64,000 bases of DNA from an uncultured Clostridium sp. (lineage in GTDB: Bacteria; Bacillota; Clostridia; Lachnospirales; Lachnospiraceae): positions 34,558 through 98,557 of the forward strand of contig UQMJ01000008.1 of NCBI GenBank assembly GCA_900542035.1. Reading direction: 5' to 3'. The position numbers and the translations under genes were made by a program. Of the stretch, positions 27,025 through 35,387 are shown piece by piece. The notes beneath the pieces are model-generated. The model was not told where the DNA came from. It saw only the letters and a program-made list of their open reading frames with translations, and made no database searches. Numbering within the stretch: position 1 is the stretch's first letter; each line of letters begins with the position of its first letter.

Positions 27025-27073
27025 GGGCGTTCCCAATCATCTTGCATGGTGATAGTTGGGGAACGCTCTTTTT
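27025..27073 (+). terminator. rho-independent terminator of the fusion gene
   Basis: GGGCGTTCCC pairs with GGGGAACGCTC across a stem-loop that includes an inner ATCAT/GTGAT pairing, followed by CTTTTT. It lies just after the stop codon at 27019. Confidence 0.8.
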
Positions 27074-27121
27074 GACTCTTTTCAGGAAAATAAGGATAAA
27101 CATTCAAAATGGCTGGATTTC

Positions 27122-27177
27122 TTGACAAACATCCGATTTCGGACTATAATAGACGGCAGAAAACATCCGATTTCGGA
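27122..27177 (+). promoter_or_regulatory. MarR-controlled promoter with two identical palindromic operators
   Basis: A perfect sigma-A promoter, TTGACA (27122-27127), 17-base spacer, TATAAT (27145-27150). The palindrome TCCGATTTCGGA occurs twice: at 27132-27143, filling the spacer, and at 27166-27177, just after the expected transcription start. The two copies are 34 bases apart centre to centre, within longer matching flanks (ACATCC...GGACTA). Binding of the MarR protein encoded next would block RNA polymerase, giving autoregulation of the marR-MATE operon. Confidence 0.82.
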
Positions 27178-27209
27178 CTAATAGGAGGCGCGATGTGAGG
27201 GGACATCCT

Positions 27210-27683
27210 ATGGAAAAGATTCTTCGGGAATACAATCAGATTTTTAAGGAAAACAATGATTTATACCGAGAGGTAACAAAATCATTTGGACTGCCGGATA
27301 CGGCGTTCTGGATTTTATATGCGCTGCAAGACAGCGGGGGAATGGCAGCCCAGCGGGAGGTCTGCAGACTGCTGTATGAACCGAAACAGACGATAAATTC
27401 TGCACTGAAAAAGCTGGAGTCAGAAGGGATTATTGAATTAGTCCAGGGAAAAGACAGAAGAAGCAAGCAGATCCGGCTGACTGCCATAGGATCTGAACTG
27501 GCAGAGAGGACGGCGGATGTGGTCATGGAAGCGGAGTACCAGGCGTTTGGACAGATGGACGAGGCGGACCGAGAAGCGTTTTTGCGTTTGTTTCGTGTGT
27601 ACACGGAAAATTTAAAAAAGAAGATGGAAGAAGCCGGACTGATAGACCGGAGAAAGAAGGAAAGGGACAGTAAGAAAAAGTGA
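27210..27683 (+). CDS. MarR-family transcriptional regulator
   Basis: A 157-residue DNA-binding repressor. The winged-helix region shows FWILYALQDSGG, the recognition part LLYEPKQTINSALKKLESEGIIELVQGKDRRSKQIRLTAIG, and a helical C-terminal dimerisation region. ATG 27210 has AGGGGA seven bases upstream; GTG 27195, with GGAGG upstream, is an alternative. Its stop codon overlaps the start of the MATE gene, so it most likely controls that efflux pump through the palindromes at 27132 and 27166. The inducing ligand is unknown. Confidence 0.9.
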   Translation: MEKILREYNQIFKENNDLYREVTKSFGLPDTAFWILYALQDSGGMAAQREVCRLLYEPKQTINSALKKLESEGIIELVQGKDRRSKQIRLTAIGSELAERTADVVMEAEYQAFGQMDEADREAFLRLFRVYTENLKKKMEEAGLIDRRKKERDSKKK

Positions 27684-29017
27684 AAAATCCAATTCAGTTA
27701 TCAGAACATTTTACCTATAAGAAATTGTTTCGTTTTTGCGTGCCATCCATAGTTATGATGGTATTTACTTCTATTTATGGAGTAGTAGACGGTTTGTTTG
27801 TATCAAACTTTGTGGGAAAGACATCTTTTGCAGCCATCAACCTGGTTATGCCTTTTATTATGGTGCTGGGGGGAATCGGCTTTATGATCGGAACCGGAGG
27901 CAGCGCGTTAGTAGCAAAAACCCTGGGGGAAGGAAAAAAAGAACAGGCCCACCGGTATTTTACGATGATGATTTATCTGACGCTGATTTTAGGCGTGCTG
28001 TCATCAGCGGTGGGAATTGCGTTTATCCGCCCGATTGCCATTTTTTTAGGCGCAACAGAAGAAATGCTTCGGGAATGTGTCATTTATACTCGTTCGGTGC
28101 TGTTTTTTAACACTGCGTTTATGCTTCAGAACGTATTCCAGAGTTTTTTGATTACAGCAGAAAAGCCAAAACTGGGGCTGGCGGCAACGGTAGCGGCCGG
28201 CCTGACCAATATGGCGTTAGACGCGCTGTTTATTGCGGGATTTCACTGGGGAGTTGCCGGCGCGGCGATTGCAACCGGAATCAGCCAGTGTGTAGGCGGA
28301 ATTTTACCGCTGATTTATTTCTTAAGACCCAACAGCAGACTCCTTTGCCTGAAGAAAACCAGGATGGAAGCGGGGCCGCTGATAAAAGCCTGCGTCAACG
28401 GTTCCTCAGAGCTGATGACCAATATTTCTTCTTCCATTGTCAGTATGCTGTATAATTTCCAGCTGATTCGGTTTGCAGGGGAAAACGGCGTGGCGGCTTA
28501 CGGCGTTTTGATGTATGTCCAGTTTGTATTTATTGCAATCTTCATTGGATATGCCATCGGAACGGCTCCGATTATCGGGTATCATTATGGAGCGGGAAAC
28601 CATAGTGAATTAAAGAGTATGCTGAAAAAGAGTCTTTTGATTATGGGAATCATCGGAGTGGTAATGATGCTTCTGGCGCAGACGCTGGCAGGACCTCTGG
28701 CCCGTATTTTCGTGGGCTATGATGCAGATCTGTTTGATTTGACAAAACACGCATTTAAGATCTTTTCTTTTGCCTTTGTGTTATCTGGAATTAATATTTT
28801 CGTATCGTCCTTTTTTACGGCTCTTAATAATGGCGGGGTATCCGCAGCAGTTTCGTTTTTGCGGACTCTGGTGTTCCAGCTTCTTTCGGTACTTTTGCTT
28901 CCGGTTGTGCTGGGAATAGATGGAATCTGGCTGGCAATTACCGTAGCGGAGATTTGTGCGTTTATTATTTCTCTTATCTTCCTTTTTGCCAAAAAGGAAA
29001 CGTACCATTATCTATAA
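27680..29017 (+). CDS. MATE-family multidrug/cation efflux transporter
   Basis: A 445-residue membrane protein of 12 helices, with the MATE pattern repeated in two halves (FCVPSIVMMVFTSIYGVVDGLFVSNFVG; YAIGTAPIIGYHYGAGN). It exports drugs or toxic compounds using a sodium or proton gradient. The GTG start overlaps the stop of marR by three bases (GTGA), showing translational coupling. No terminator is obvious after the stop. Confidence 0.9.
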   Translation: MKNPIQLSEHFTYKKLFRFCVPSIVMMVFTSIYGVVDGLFVSNFVGKTSFAAINLVMPFIMVLGGIGFMIGTGGSALVAKTLGEGKKEQAHRYFTMMIYLTLILGVLSSAVGIAFIRPIAIFLGATEEMLRECVIYTRSVLFFNTAFMLQNVFQSFLITAEKPKLGLAATVAAGLTNMALDALFIAGFHWGVAGAAIATGISQCVGGILPLIYFLRPNSRLLCLKKTRMEAGPLIKACVNGSSELMTNISSSIVSMLYNFQLIRFAGENGVAAYGVLMYVQFVFIAIFIGYAIGTAPIIGYHYGAGNHSELKSMLKKSLLIMGIIGVVMMLLAQTLAGPLARIFVGYDADLFDLTKHAFKIFSFAFVLSGINIFVSSFFTALNNGGVSAAVSFLRTLVFQLLSVLLLPVVLGIDGIWLAITVAEICAFIISLIFLFAKKETYHYL

Positions 29018-29075
29018 TTTGAACTATAATTTATATAAAATTTACAAAACAGCCTAACTATTGCTGGACAAATGG

Positions 29076-29105
29076 TTGACAAAATGTACAATTCTGTGCT
29101 AATCT
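29076..29105 (+). promoter_or_regulatory. putative promoter of the MBL lipoprotein gene
   Basis: TTGACA (29076-29081), 18-base spacer, TAATCT (29100-29105) with a TGC just upstream. AAAGGAGG lies before the start codon at 29150. Confidence 0.55.
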
Positions 29106-29149
29106 TGTGCCATGGATTTTGTCTGTTTTAATAAAGGAGGCATACAAGG

Positions 29150-30193
29150 ATGAGAAAGAAATCGGGCTTTAAACAGATAGGAATGGCATTGCTGGCAGCT
29201 CTTTACCTTACTGGCTGTGCCGGCAAACCGGAAGCAACCCAGACGCCGGAGCCGGCAGAAACCACGGCAGAGGAGACCAGCCAGACAGCAGAAACAACGG
29301 CAGCAGAGGAGAGTGCAGCAGCCGAGACGGACCGGTATGAAGAAATCATTGACCGCAGCGGAGATGAGGGGAAGCTGACTGCGTATTTCCTGGACTTAGA
29401 GACGGATCCGGATGCAGAAGATAAAGCGGGGGATTCCACGATTCTGATTTCTCCAGATGGAAAGGTCATGCTGCTGGATGCAGGTCATCCAGGAGCCGGT
29501 CATCTTGTGGTGCAGGCGCTGAAGGATTTGGGCATCGAACAGATTGATTATCTGGTAACGTCTCATCCTCACATTGACCATATCGGCGGCGTTCCGGAGG
29601 TAATGGAAGCGTTTCCGGTTGGGGAAACTTATAGTTCTTATGTAGAATACACGACAAAGACGTATGAAGATTATGTGGCTGCGCTGGAAAAAAGCGGCGC
29701 TGAGCATCACAATTTAAAGACAGGAGACGTATTCCAGTTTGGAGAGCAGGTCCAGGTGGAAGTTTTAGGGCCGGAAGAAGAGATTGTATATCCGGATGGA
29801 TTTCCAGATAACAGTACGGAATTTTTAAACAACCATTCTCTTACGTTAAAGTTTACATACGGCGAGTCCAGCGCGTTGTTTTGCGGCGATTTATACCTGC
29901 CCCAGGAACGGGATTATGTGGAGCAGTATGGGGAAAAGCTGCACAGTGACCTGGTAAAAGCCAACCACCATGGAAAGGATACCTCTAACTCGAAAAAGTG
30001 GATTAAAGCAACGTCGCCTCAGGTGGTAGTTGCCATGAATGACAAAGCTCCTAATATGACAGTCTGCGAAAATTACAAAAAAGCCGGAGCAGAGTACCAT
30101 CATACCTTTTACGATGGAGTAGTCAAGGTGCGGATGGACGACAAAAAGAATTTGGAAGTTCTGGATCAGAAAGACAGCTTTTTGAATGAATAA
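29150..30193 (+). CDS. MBL-fold metallohydrolase lipoprotein (ComEC/Rec2-type domain)
   Basis: A 347-residue exported lipoprotein: signal peptide ending in the lipobox LTGC (Cys23), a Glu/Thr-rich linker (to about residue 65), then a metallo-beta-lactamase domain. Metal-binding residues show in TSHPHIDHIGG, FCGDLY and VKANHHGKDTSNSKK. The ComEC-like order DAGHPGAGHL...HPHIDH...NHHG is that of the soluble competence-type hydrolases of Clostridia; substrates may be nucleic acid or nucleotide, unproven. It is a single gene with its own promoter and terminator. Confidence 0.85.
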   Translation: MRKKSGFKQIGMALLAALYLTGCAGKPEATQTPEPAETTAEETSQTAETTAAEESAAAETDRYEEIIDRSGDEGKLTAYFLDLETDPDAEDKAGDSTILISPDGKVMLLDAGHPGAGHLVVQALKDLGIEQIDYLVTSHPHIDHIGGVPEVMEAFPVGETYSSYVEYTTKTYEDYVAALEKSGAEHHNLKTGDVFQFGEQVQVEVLGPEEEIVYPDGFPDNSTEFLNNHSLTLKFTYGESSALFCGDLYLPQERDYVEQYGEKLHSDLVKANHHGKDTSNSKKWIKATSPQVVVAMNDKAPNMTVCENYKKAGAEYHHTFYDGVVKVRMDDKKNLEVLDQKDSFLNE

Positions 30194-30216
30194 AACAGAT
30201 AGAAAATAAAACCATT

Positions 30217-30278
30217 GGCCGTAGGTCAGGTCCTTTGCATTGCGGAAAACCGCTTTGTACCTGAGCTGCGGCCTTTTT
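30217..30278 (+). terminator. rho-independent terminator of the MBL lipoprotein gene
   Basis: GGCCGTAGGTCAGGT pairs with ACCTGAGCTGCGGCC (with one mismatch and a GU pair), enclosing an inner GCGGAAAACCGC hairpin, followed by TTTTT. It lies just after the stop at 30193. Confidence 0.75.
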
Positions 30279-30312
30279 GGCTATCTGGAAGCTGCCTGCC
30301 TGAAATTGCGTC

Positions 30313-30360
30313 TTGACCAGTTCTCTTAAATGTTATAAGATTACTATAACAGTTATAACG
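30313..30360 (+). promoter_or_regulatory. promoter and likely GntR/YtrA operator of the stress operon
   Basis: TTGACC (30313-30318), 17 bases, TAAGAT (30336-30341). GTTATAA, TATAAC and GTTATAAC elements at 30332-30359 form overlapping inverted repeats over and after the -10 box, as expected for a YtrA-type operator. No CtsR heptad repeat (GGTCAAA type) is visible here. Confidence 0.5.
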
Positions 30361-30375
30361 AAAGATGGTGAAACT

Positions 30376-30762
30376 ATGCTTTGGAAAATCGATTTCAGCA
30401 GTGATGAAGCGCTGTATCTGCAGTTGTGCAATCAGATTATCATGGATATTGCGGCAGATACGCTGAGGGATGGGGATTCGCTGCCTTCTGTCCGTCAGCT
30501 GGCCGACAATATTGGAATTAATATGCATACCGTAAACAAGGCATATGCATTATTAAAACAGGAAGGGTTTGTAAAACTGGACAGGAGAAGGGGAGCTTTT
30601 GTGTGTCTGGACATGGATAAGATGCAGGCGCTGGAAGAAATGCGCCAGGATCTGGAAGTCGTTCTGGCCAGGGGGATCTGCAGGAACGTAAGCAGGGAAG
30701 AGGCTCATAAGCTTCTGGATGAGTTTTTTGACAGCTATACAAAAAATGACAGGGATCTTTAA
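30376..30762 (+). CDS. GntR-family (YtrA subfamily) transcriptional regulator
   Basis: A 128-residue repressor. The winged helix-turn-helix reads ALYLQLCNQIIMDIAADTLRDGDSLPSVRQLADNIGINMHTVNKAYALLKQEGFV, followed by a short helical tail without a ligand-binding domain, the mark of the YtrA subfamily. ATG 30376 follows AAGATGGTGAAAC. It is the first gene before mcsA-mcsB-clpC, the position usually held by ctsR, so it may control the stress operon. Confidence 0.88.
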   Translation: MLWKIDFSSDEALYLQLCNQIIMDIAADTLRDGDSLPSVRQLADNIGINMHTVNKAYALLKQEGFVKLDRRRGAFVCLDMDKMQALEEMRQDLEVVLARGICRNVSREEAHKLLDEFFDSYTKNDRDL

Positions 30763-30798
30763 AGCTCTGTCAAAACAGTTTATCAAGGAGGATAGGCT

Positions 30799-31368
30799 AT
30801 GCTGTGTGAACGATGCAGGATTCGGGAGGCAAATATTAAATATACAGAGATTATTAACGGCGTAAAAAATGAGCATAATCTTTGCAGCCAGTGCGCCAGA
30901 GAAATGGATTTTACCGGATATTCCGCTATTTTTGACGGGGAGTTTCCGTTGGGGAAATTGTTGTCCGGCCTTTTGGGCATTGATGACGAAGAGGATCAGC
31001 AGGAGGACAAAATGGCCCAGGTGGTATGTCCTACCTGCGGAACCAGTTATGAGGAGTTTGTAGGGAACAGCCGGTTTGGCTGTATGGACTGCTACAGCGT
31101 CTTTGATTTGCTGATGAGCGACAATATTAAAAAGCTTCAGGGCGGGGACGCCCATGTGGGAAAACAGCCCAGATACCAGAAAATTCATCCGGTTTCCCAG
31201 GTTTTGGGAGAAGAAGAGGAAAAACCAGAGAAGGTATCGGCAAAAGAGCAGATTGAGATTTTAAGAGCCCGACTGGCGTCTGCTGTTTCCAATGAGGAAT
31301 ACGAGCTGGCAGCCCAGTATCGGGACCAGATTAAGGAACTGGAGAAGGAGGAAAGCGGCAATGCTTAG
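30799..31368 (+). CDS. mcsA: McsA, zinc-finger activator of the McsB kinase
   Basis: A 189-residue cytoplasmic protein with two Cys4 zinc-finger pairs, CERCRI...CSQCA and CPTCG...CMDC, then an acidic linker and a C-terminal UVR motif (NEEYELAAQYRDQIKELEKE). McsA partners with McsB and ClpC in protein quality control. AAGGAGGAT lies before the start, and the stop overlaps the mcsB start by eight bases. Confidence 0.93.
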   Translation: MLCERCRIREANIKYTEIINGVKNEHNLCSQCAREMDFTGYSAIFDGEFPLGKLLSGLLGIDDEEDQQEDKMAQVVCPTCGTSYEEFVGNSRFGCMDCYSVFDLLMSDNIKKLQGGDAHVGKQPRYQKIHPVSQVLGEEEEKPEKVSAKEQIEILRARLASAVSNEEYELAAQYRDQIKELEKEESGNA

Positions 31369-32404
31369 ATGGTTTGAACGTGCGGAAACTTCTTCTGGCA
31401 ACGTGGTTTACAGCAGGGTGCGGCTGGCCAGAAACTGGGACGCCTACCGGTTCCCCCAGACCCTTTCTGATGAAGAAGGCAGGGAAGTGGTAAAACGTCT
31501 GCAGACAGGGTTAAAGGACCTTTCGCAGGACGATGGAAGACCTTATGAATATGCCTGTCTGGAAGATTTGAGAGAACTGGACCGGATGGCCCTGCGGGAA
31601 AGAAGGATTTTAAATTCCGGTACCGTGGCCAAAAAGAGTCCTACCGGAATAATTATTTCCGAAGATGAAAGCACCAGCTTTATTTTAAATGGAGACGATC
31701 ACATCCGGCTTCAGATTATGTCTTCCGGACTGCATCTGGATGAATTGTGGCAGAGGGCTGATCGGCTGGATGATTATGTCAATACCCGTTTCTCTTATGC
31801 ATATGATGAAAAATACGGCTATCTGACGTCTTACCCTACCAATGTGGGAACAGGACTTCGGGCGTCTGTGGTTCTGCATCTTCCAACCCTTTCTATGGGG
31901 AAAAAGTTCCAGAATCTACTGGCGGAAATGAGCCGTTTCGGCGTCAGCATTCGAGGCGTGTACGGGGAAGGAAGCGACAATTACGGCGCTCTTTATGAGA
32001 TCGCCAACCAGAAAACCCTGGGCCAGAGCGAAAAAGAGATTATTGAGCTGGTAACCAAAATTGCCAGACAGCTGGACGGACAGGAGAGAAAGGTCCGTAA
32101 AATGGCGCTGGAAAGCCACCGTCTGGAACGGGAGGACGAAGCGTACAAATCCTACGGCGTGTTAAAATATGCCAGACGGCTGTCCAGAAAAGATGCTATG
32201 GTATTTTTGTCCCAGCTGATGGCGGGAACTGCAGACGGTCTGCTTCATACCCAGGAACCCTGCTCGATTTACCGGCTGATGTTAGGGATTCAGACGGCAA
32301 ATCTGCAGAAGCTGTCCAGCCGTCCCTTAAATCAGGAAGAACTGGATATTGCCAGGGCGGCTTATCTGAGGGAAGAACTTCCAGAACTGAAGGAAGGCTT
32401 ATAA
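31361..32404 (+). CDS. mcsB: McsB-family protein arginine kinase with altered catalytic-site residues
   Basis: A 347-residue phosphagen-kinase-fold protein. ATG 31361 is chosen because GGAGG sits upstream and MLRWFERA aligns with McsB N-termini. Family marks are VVYSRVRLARN, the loop PTNVGTGLRASVVLHLP and IRGVYGEGS. Two key places differ from Bacillus subtilis McsB as I recall it: NEEDH is NGDDH here (residues 110-114), and the catalytic-loop Cys (C167 in B. subtilis, SCPTN) is Tyr158 (codon TAC). McsB normally phosphorylates arginines to tag proteins for ClpCP. With these changes the protein may have lost or changed catalysis, perhaps acting as an adaptor. Confidence 0.88.
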   Translation: MLRWFERAETSSGNVVYSRVRLARNWDAYRFPQTLSDEEGREVVKRLQTGLKDLSQDDGRPYEYACLEDLRELDRMALRERRILNSGTVAKKSPTGIIISEDESTSFILNGDDHIRLQIMSSGLHLDELWQRADRLDDYVNTRFSYAYDEKYGYLTSYPTNVGTGLRASVVLHLPTLSMGKKFQNLLAEMSRFGVSIRGVYGEGSDNYGALYEIANQKTLGQSEKEIIELVTKIARQLDGQERKVRKMALESHRLEREDEAYKSYGVLKYARRLSRKDAMVFLSQLMAGTADGLLHTQEPCSIYRLMLGIQTANLQKLSSRPLNQEELDIARAAYLREELPELKEGL

Positions 32405-32430
32405 AGATTGCAATTTTAGGAGGACACAAT

Positions 32431-34896
32431 ATGATAGATCGATTTACTGCGAAAGCAAAGGAGGCCATCGGCCTGGCTGTGGATGCGGCAGAAGAGCTGG
32501 GACGCAGCTATGTAGGCACCGAACATCTGCTGTTAGGCCTTCTCAGGGAAGGAAGCGGTGTTGCCGCGCGGGTACTGATGGAAAACGGGGTGGAGGAAAA
32601 GAAGGTGTTAAGCCTGATTAGCCAGCTGATTGCTCCGGACAATACCATCGGTCTGGCAGAGCAGGAAAATTATACGCCCAGCGCCAGACGGGCAATTGAA
32701 AATAGTTATCGGGAAGCGATCCGCTTTAAAGCGCCGCTTATCGGCACCGAACATTTGCTGCTTGCAATGATTCGGGACGGAGACTGCGTGGCGGCCCGTC
32801 TGTTAAATACTATGGGAATCAGCGTTCAGAAAATCAATGTAGATCTTCTGGTTGCCATGGGAGAGGATGCGCCGTCTTCTGCCAGAGAAGAGGCTGCAAA
32901 TGGAAAAAGCACCGGAAGGCAGGAAACCCCGACGCTGGACGCTTACAGCAGGGATCTGACTGCCCTGGCAAAAGAGGGAAAGCTGGATCCGGTTATCGGG
33001 CGGCAGACGGAAATGCAGAGAGTCGTCCAGATTTTAAGCCGCCGTACCAAAAATAACCCTTGCTTAATTGGGGAGCCTGGAGTAGGAAAAACAGCGGTAG
33101 TGGAAGGGCTGGCCCAGCTGATTGCTTCCGGAGATGTGCCGGACACTATTGCGGATAAACGGGTTATGACCCTGGATCTTTCCGGTATGGTGGCAGGATC
33201 CAAATACAGAGGCGAATTTGAAGAGCGGATTAAAAATGTGATTTCCGAAGTGACCCAGGATGGAAACGTCCTGCTGTTTATTGACGAGATTCACACCATT
33301 ATCGGAGCCGGAGGGGCAGAAGGCGCCCTGGATGCGTCTAATATTTTAAAGCCGTCTTTAGCCAGAGGCGAGCTTCAGCTTATCGGGGCGACAACGGTAG
33401 AAGAATACCGCAAATACATTGAAAAAGATTCCGCCCTGGAGAGAAGATTTCAGCCGGTTACGGTCGATGAGCCGACAGAAACGGAAGCGGTAGAGATTTT
33501 GAAGGGGCTAAAAGGCCGTTATGAAGAACACCACAAGGTAACCATTACGGATGAAGCGCTGGAAGCGGCGGTAAAGCTGTCTGCCCGCTATATCAACGAC
33601 CGGTTCCTTCCGGATAAGGCGATTGATTTGATTGACGAGGCGTCTTCCAAGGTGCGCCTGGCCGGATTTGCCGAGCCGCCGGAGATTAAGGACTTAGAGG
33701 CGGACATTGCGGCGCTGGAAAAACAAAAAGAAAACGCTATCCGTACAGAAGCTTACGAAAAAGCCGGTGAAATTAAGAAAAAGCAGGAAAAGAAACGGGA
33801 AAAGATTGAAAAAATCCGTGCAAAGTGGGAGAAAGAGAGAAACAGCCGTCCCAGGGTTGTAGATGAAAACGAGATTGCAGACGTGGTAGCAGGCTGGACC
33901 AAGATTCCGGTGCGAAAGCTGGAGGAGGAAGAGTCGGAACGGTTAAAGAAGTTAGAATCCATTCTCCATGAACGGGTAGTGGGCCAGGAAGAAGCGGTAA
34001 CCGCTGTTTCCAAGGCAATCCGCAGAGGCAGGGTCGGATTAAAAGATCCCAAGCGTCCCATTGGCTCCTTCCTGTTTTTAGGCCCTACCGGCGTGGGAAA
34101 AACCGAGCTTTGCAAAGCGCTTGCAGAAGCGATGTTCGGAACGGAAAACGCCTTGATCCGCGTTGATATGTCAGAATACATGGAAAAGCACAGCGTTTCC
34201 AAGATGATTGGTTCTCCGCCAGGATATGTAGGATATGAAGAGGGCGGTCAGCTCAGTGAAAAAGTCCGCAGAAATCCGTACTCCGTCATTCTTTTTGACG
34301 AGGTGGAAAAGGCTCATCCGGACGTATTCAACATCCTGCTTCAGGTGCTGGACGACGGCCATATTACCGATGCCCAGGGGCGGAAAATTGACTTTAAAAA
34401 CACCATTATTATTATGACGTCTAACGCAGGCGCTGAGAACATTATTTCTCCGAAACGCCTGGGATTTGCCTCTGTCAGCGACGAAAAGGAAAATTATGCC
34501 TTTATGAAGGGACGGGTCATGGACGAAGTAAAGCGTCTGTTTAAGCCGGAGTTTTTAAACCGTATTGACGATATCATCGTGTTCCATCAGCTGAATAAAG
34601 AGCACATGAAGGAAATCGTATCCATCATGTTAAAGTCGGTAGAAAAACGTGCAAAAGAGCAGATGGATATTGCCCTTTCCGTAACTGCCCAGGCAAAAGA
34701 ACTTCTGGTAGACAAAGGCTACGATGAAAAATATGGCGCCCGTCCTCTTAGAAGAACCATCCAGAATCTGCTGGAGGATAAGCTGGCAGAAGCGGTATTA
34801 GACGGAACGGTAAAGGTAGGCGATGAAGTAGAAGTGGTTCCTTCATCCGGCGCCCTTGCGTTTTCTGTAACCGTTCAGCCAGGTGCAAAGCAGTAA
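32431..34896 (+). CDS. clpC: ClpC, AAA+ unfoldase subunit of the ClpCP protease
   Basis: An 821-residue Hsp100 protein. The N-terminal repeat domain (GTEHLLLGLLREGSGVAARVL, repeated at GTEHLLLAMIRDGD) binds adaptors. The first AAA module has Walker A GEPGVGKT at about 214-221 and Walker B LFIDEIHT. A coiled-coil middle region with a UVR-type motif (ENAIRTEAYEKAGEIKKK) follows, then the second AAA module with GPTGVGKTE at about 551 and VILFDEVEKAH. It has the usual length. AGGAGGA precedes the start. As the fourth gene of the stress operon it works with McsA, McsB and ClpP. Confidence 0.96.
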   Translation: MIDRFTAKAKEAIGLAVDAAEELGRSYVGTEHLLLGLLREGSGVAARVLMENGVEEKKVLSLISQLIAPDNTIGLAEQENYTPSARRAIENSYREAIRFKAPLIGTEHLLLAMIRDGDCVAARLLNTMGISVQKINVDLLVAMGEDAPSSAREEAANGKSTGRQETPTLDAYSRDLTALAKEGKLDPVIGRQTEMQRVVQILSRRTKNNPCLIGEPGVGKTAVVEGLAQLIASGDVPDTIADKRVMTLDLSGMVAGSKYRGEFEERIKNVISEVTQDGNVLLFIDEIHTIIGAGGAEGALDASNILKPSLARGELQLIGATTVEEYRKYIEKDSALERRFQPVTVDEPTETEAVEILKGLKGRYEEHHKVTITDEALEAAVKLSARYINDRFLPDKAIDLIDEASSKVRLAGFAEPPEIKDLEADIAALEKQKENAIRTEAYEKAGEIKKKQEKKREKIEKIRAKWEKERNSRPRVVDENEIADVVAGWTKIPVRKLEEEESERLKKLESILHERVVGQEEAVTAVSKAIRRGRVGLKDPKRPIGSFLFLGPTGVGKTELCKALAEAMFGTENALIRVDMSEYMEKHSVSKMIGSPPGYVGYEEGGQLSEKVRRNPYSVILFDEVEKAHPDVFNILLQVLDDGHITDAQGRKIDFKNTIIIMTSNAGAENIISPKRLGFASVSDEKENYAFMKGRVMDEVKRLFKPEFLNRIDDIIVFHQLNKEHMKEIVSIMLKSVEKRAKEQMDIALSVTAQAKELLVDKGYDEKYGARPLRRTIQNLLEDKLAEAVLDGTVKVGDEVEVVPSSGALAFSVTVQPGAKQ

Positions 34897-34923
34897 AAAT
34901 TACTGGATATTTTGGCGGAAAAA

Positions 34924-34932
34924 TGCTATAAT
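34924..34932 (+). promoter_or_regulatory. extended -10 promoter of the gene pair before radA
   Basis: TGC followed by TATAAT (34927-34932), an extended -10 element; no good -35 box was found. AGGAGGAT lies just before ATG 34974. Confidence 0.5.
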
Positions 34933-34973
34933 GACTAAAACACTTATAGCAAAAATACCAGGAGGATAAAGAA

Positions 34974-35384
34974 ATGCCCGCAAATGAGTTAATCCGCAGT
35001 GAAGCTGATGGAAGCATTAGTTTTGGAGATTACAAGCTGTCTGCCAAGGCAAAATTAGACAATTTTGAACATCAGGGAGATTTGTATAAAGTAAAGACGT
35101 TTTGTGAAATTACCAAATTGGAAAAAAATGGAATGTTTGTTTATGAGTCCGTACCAGGTACTGCGGTAGAAAAGCTCCGTATCACAGACAGGGGATGTAC
35201 CTGCGTGGTCAAGGGAGATAAGGATGCCCAGCTTACCATCCAGTTAGAGGATGATACGGATTACGAGGTTTATGTAGACGGCATTTCCGTAGGCGGAATG
35301 AAGACTAATATGAGCGGCAAGCTGGTAGTCAGCGTAGAGCTTGGCGAAGGCGCTGCAGCAGATATTCGTGTGGAGAAGAGATAA
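34974..35384 (+). CDS. conserved hypothetical protein between clpC and radA
   Basis: A 136-residue soluble protein, beginning MPANELIRSEADGSISFGDY, predicted mostly beta-strand, with no signal peptide or membrane segment. I know of no catalytic motif in it; some related proteins have been called endosialidase-like without evidence I can verify. Its own extended -10 promoter and a three-base gap to radA suggest the two are co-expressed. Confidence 0.75.
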   Translation: MPANELIRSEADGSISFGDYKLSAKAKLDNFEHQGDLYKVKTFCEITKLEKNGMFVYESVPGTAVEKLRITDRGCTCVVKGDKDAQLTIQLEDDTDYEVYVDGISVGGMKTNMSGKLVVSVELGEGAAADIRVEKR

Positions 35385-35387
35385 CTT

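Noticed and set aside
30217..30240. CtsR operator
   Set aside because: AGGTCAGGTCC looks partly similar to the heptad repeat but is part of a terminator stem and lacks the second spaced heptad.
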